From a bacterium (lineage in GTDB: Bacteria; Babelota; Babeliae; Babelales; RVW-14): a stretch of DNA of 42,679 nt. Shown in pieces: positions 40,362 to 42,679 of the stretch (positions are counted from its first letter, which is position 1; each line of letters starts with the position of its first letter). The stretch lies in the NCBI GenBank assembly GCA_023249935.1, contig JAHFBQ010000002.1, positions 1-42,679 on the forward strand, in the 5' to 3' direction. The translations under genes were made by a program, and so were the position numbers. The notes under the pieces were generated by a model. That model saw nothing but the letters and a program-made list of their open reading frames with translations. It was not told the origin of the DNA and did not search any database.

Positions 40362-42174
40362 GATAAAAGTTTTATCGCCTCATGAAGCGCAAAAAATTGC
40401 TGCCGGTGAGATTGTTGAGCGACCTGCTCACGTTCTCAAGGAATTGCTTGAGAATGCGATTGATGCAGGAGCTACACAAGTTTCTGTCTTCATTAAAGAT
40501 GCGGGTAAGCAATGTATTCGTATTGTAGATGATGGCTGTGGTATGTCGTATGATGACGCGGTTTTGTGTGTAGCCTCTCATGCAACGAGCAAAATTTCTT
40601 CGGTTGATGAATTGTCGCAGATAACGACCTATGGTTTTCGAGGTGAGGCACTTGCAAGTGTTGCAGCTGTTTCTAGGCTTACGATTACTACGCGTAACAA
40701 GGAACTTGATTATGGGTGGCAGCTTAGGTTTGAGCGAGGTACGGTTAGCAATGCGCAACGTGTTGCTATAGAATGTGGTACTGATCTTGAAGTGCGGGAT
40801 CTTTTTTATAATATTCCAGCCCGTAAAAAATTTTTGAAACAAGACGAAACCGAATGGAATCAGCTTCAGCAGTTAGTCCATGCTATTGCGTTAAGCCACT
40901 TGAACGTTACCTTTAAACTGTTTCGTGATGACAAATCAGTGCTTCATGCGCCGCGAGCGGCTAATCTGCAAGATAGAGTCGCCCAATTGTGGGGTGTAAG
41001 TACGGCTCAACAATTTCTTGCGGTTAATCAGGGCGATGAAAAAGAGGTACGCATTCAAGGTGTTATTACTTCTCATCAGGCTTGGCGGTATGGTAAGCAC
41101 CAGATTTTTTTCTTTGTAAATGGCCGCTGGGTAAAAGATGTTGAGCTAGTCAAGGCATTGCTCAGGGGCTATAACAATGTGTTACCAATTGGCAAATTTC
41201 CAGCCGCTGTAATCATGATTTCAATCGATCCAGCTGTGATTGATGTAAACGTTCATCCTAAAAAAGAAGAAGTGCGTTTTACCAAGCCGCAGCTTGTCAG
41301 CAATGCAGTAATACAGGCTGTACAGGCGACGTTGCGTGTTGAGACTACTAAGACAATAAGTTCTGAGTCGGTAAGGCAAATTATTGTAGATAACGTAAGT
41401 AATGAGAGTGGCTGGCCACGATTAGCAAATAGGCCGCCAGCATTTCATCAACTAGGGAATGTGTTTGAGTCGTCTGCTAGCGGTAGTCGTTTTGAAGATA
41501 ATCGAGGTATGGATTCCAAGATCTTGGTACCCGCCTCCTCTGTCATTCCAGGCAAGGATCTGGGATCCAGAGCTATTCCTATCCCAGCATCCTCTATCTT
41601 TTCTGGTAAACTCATCGGCCAAATCTTAAATACTTACCTCATCGTCGAGCAAGCCGATGGTATTGTGCTTGTTGATCAACATGCAGCTCATGAGCGTATT
41701 CTCTATGAACGAATGAAAGATCGCATGGTTGCTCGTGAATCGTCGTTATTGATTTTTCCGCAGATGGTGGCGCTTACGGTAGATGAATTAACAGCTCTAG
41801 AACGCTTCGAAGAATTGTTCCTCAGCTTTGGTATAGAGGGCGATAGGGTTGGTCCGCAAACTCTTGCAATCAAGGCCGTACCCTTAGGGATTGCACATGT
41901 CGATCTAGAAGAACTGCTACATCAAGCGGCTGCACTTATTATAGAAGAAGATCATCTTGATCCAGATGCTATCAGTACAAAGTTATATGAGCATGTACAC
42001 AGCCATCTTGCGTGCAAGCGGGCTGTTAAAGCTGGAGATGTTCTTACGCACATTCAAATGGAGCGCTTACTGGCTGATCTTTTGACTATTGAAAAGCCGT
42101 TTATCTGTATTCATGGCCGACCGACATACTGGCGGTTGGGACAATCTGAGTTAGAGAAATTTTTTCGGCGGTAG
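40354..42174 (+). CDS. mutL: DNA mismatch repair endonuclease MutL
   Basis: Couples MutS mismatch recognition to strand cleavage. The 606-residue protein has the GHKL ATPase motifs ELLENAIDAGA (30-40), DDGCGM (59-64) and TYGFRGEALAS (92-102). The C-terminal domain has DQHAAHERILYE (441-452), the metal-binding DQHA-x2-E-x4-E of nicking MutL proteins, plus ACKRAVKAG and IHGRP. The linker is short and includes residues 394-407 read from a palindromic element. The ATG at 40354 is chosen because homology starts there; translation is probably coupled to the upstream gene. An endonuclease-type MutL fits a cell without Dam/MutH. Confidence 0.95.
   Translation: MNKIKVLSPHEAQKIAAGEIVERPAHVLKELLENAIDAGATQVSVFIKDAGKQCIRIVDDGCGMSYDDAVLCVASHATSKISSVDELSQITTYGFRGEALASVAAVSRLTITTRNKELDYGWQLRFERGTVSNAQRVAIECGTDLEVRDLFYNIPARKKFLKQDETEWNQLQQLVHAIALSHLNVTFKLFRDDKSVLHAPRAANLQDRVAQLWGVSTAQQFLAVNQGDEKEVRIQGVITSHQAWRYGKHQIFFFVNGRWVKDVELVKALLRGYNNVLPIGKFPAAVIMISIDPAVIDVNVHPKKEEVRFTKPQLVSNAVIQAVQATLRVETTKTISSESVRQIIVDNVSNESGWPRLANRPPAFHQLGNVFESSASGSRFEDNRGMDSKILVPASSVIPGKDLGSRAIPIPASSIFSGKLIGQILNTYLIVEQADGIVLVDQHAAHERILYERMKDRMVARESSLLIFPQMVALTVDELTALERFEELFLSFGIEGDRVGPQTLAIKAVPLGIAHVDLEELLHQAAALIIEEDHLDPDAISTKLYEHVHSHLACKRAVKAGDVLTHIQMERLLADLLTIEKPFICIHGRPTYWRLGQSELEKFFRR
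41538..41572 (+). repeat. Dispersed palindromic element inside mutL (copy 3)
   Basis: CTCTGTCATTCCAG and CTGGGATCCAGAG form an imperfect palindrome, read in frame as SSVIPGKDLGSR within the MutL linker. The arms match the GTCATxCC...GGGATC pattern of the intergenic copies. Confidence 0.65.
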
Positions 42175-42679
42175 CAGTTGCAGGTTTTTCCTCAAGTGTT
42201 ACAAATCCTCCGCCAGCTCGAGCAAGTGCATCAGCATGCAAACTTAGAAGGGTTGCAAAGTAGATTCGTTCCAAATTTGACTGTGCTGGGACACCGGTTC
42301 TAACCGTCTGGAAAAACTCTGTAATCAATTCCTTGTGTCCCTTTTCAGGTTGCTTGCTGCGTAAATCAAAGTGAGCTGGTAAATTGTAGCCGTGCAAGCT
42401 CTTGTAATCATCCATGGCGATGCATTTGCCATCGACAAAAATTTCCATAAATTCTTTCCCGCGCTGTTCATGTCCCAGTGCTGTGTAGATGAGGGTGCAC
42501 ACTGATCCATCACTCATGCCTATGGTAATGCTGACATTATCATTACTGGCAACATCACTTGTTTTTGGCTTGAGAGCTGTTACATGAAGGGTGCGTGGTT
42601 GTGCATTGGTGAGATAGCAGAAGAGTTCAAAAATGTGGCAAGCTTCGCCAATGATTCTACCTCTGTGGATATCAGATTG
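42101..42679 (-). CDS. Gfo/Idh/MocA family oxidoreductase, C-terminal part
   Basis: The 5' end is outside the window; 192 codons remain open to the edge. GRIIGEACHIFELFCYLT just inside the boundary is the conserved G-x-I-x-E-x-x-H-x-x-D/E segment of Gfo/Idh/MocA dehydrogenases, where the His helps bind the sugar. Later, YNLPAHFDLRSKQPEKGHKELITEFFQTVRTG matches the final strand and helix of the fold. Such proteins modify nucleotide sugars; the closest pattern I recall is the C-terminal part of bi-domain oxidoreductases in polysaccharide clusters. The 3' end overlaps mutL by 74 bp on the opposite strand, a large convergent overlap; a stop at 42101 is the only one in frame. Confidence 0.75.
   Translation of the reverse strand, partial: QSDIHRGRIIGEACHIFELFCYLTNAQPRTLHVTALKPKTSDVASNDNVSITIGMSDGSVCTLIYTALGHEQRGKEFMEIFVDGKCIAMDDYKSLHGYNLPAHFDLRSKQPEKGHKELITEFFQTVRTGVPAQSNLERIYFATLLSLHADALARAGGGFVTLEEKPATATAEKISLTQIVPTASMSVGHEYR

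Overview
The window looks like part of the chromosome of a Gram-negative bacterium with a reduced, possibly host-associated way of life. Two Omp85-family outer-membrane proteins, an LptA/OstA-like protein, an MltA-like lytic transglycosylase and a very large MscS channel indicate a double membrane. A Chlamydia-type (class Ic) ribonucleotide reductase small subunit, a fused ATP synthase c subunit, a membrane pyrophosphatase and many secreted proteins I cannot assign fit Candidatus Dependentiae (TM6) or a similar lineage. That placement is inference from gene content, not from a marker tree. Base composition is AT-rich, genes are tightly packed, and several convergent pairs touch or overlap.

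Layout. 1-5.4 kb: end of nrdA, nrdB, then on the minus strand an Omp85 protein, an EamA transporter and an acylphosphatase-like protein. 5.5-8.8 kb (minus): a partial ATP synthase cluster (small membrane subunit, subunit a, a four-hairpin fused subunit c) followed by a glycosyltransferase; none of the other F1 or stalk genes is present. 9-10.8 kb: two secreted proteins of unknown function, each followed by a strong terminator. 10.9-13.3 kb: PEP synthase. 13.3-15.3 kb: a 1.9-kb block (MNT nucleotidyltransferase, HEPN protein, MccF-like S66 peptidase) bounded by perfect 43-bp direct repeats and lying in the leader of a glycosyltransferase gene. 16.4-18 kb: rsmA and tmRNA (ssrA) with a textbook promoter and a structured trailer. 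17.9-22.1 kb: MscS-type channel and a RecO-like gene. 22.4-26 kb: MltA-like enzyme facing BamA. 26.1-30.4 kb: a membrane-anchored alpha/beta hydrolase and a large secreted coiled-coil protein. 30.5-33.8 kb: zinc-ribbon protein, tsaB, rsmE, a small membrane protein and an aberrant nucleotide-sugar dehydrogenase. 34-39.6 kb: gpmI, an APC permease, bioY and hppA. 39.8-42.7 kb: an LptA-like gene overlapping mutL, then the 3' part of a Gfo/Idh/MocA oxidoreductase running off the edge.

How it fits together. Energy genes suggest dependence on PPi and possibly Na+: the pyrophosphatase has the K+-dependent signature and a Na+-type glutamate position, and two of the four c hairpins keep Na+-type ligands. 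PEP synthase and GpmI serve lower glycolysis or gluconeogenesis. Biotin and amino-acid uptake genes point to scavenging. Envelope genes dominate the rest. The most notable points are the four-in-one c subunit, the repeat-bounded MNT/HEPN/MccF block, the dehydrogenase with a signal-like leader and lost catalytic residues, the class Ic RNR, and a family of short palindromes with one copy read in frame inside mutL.
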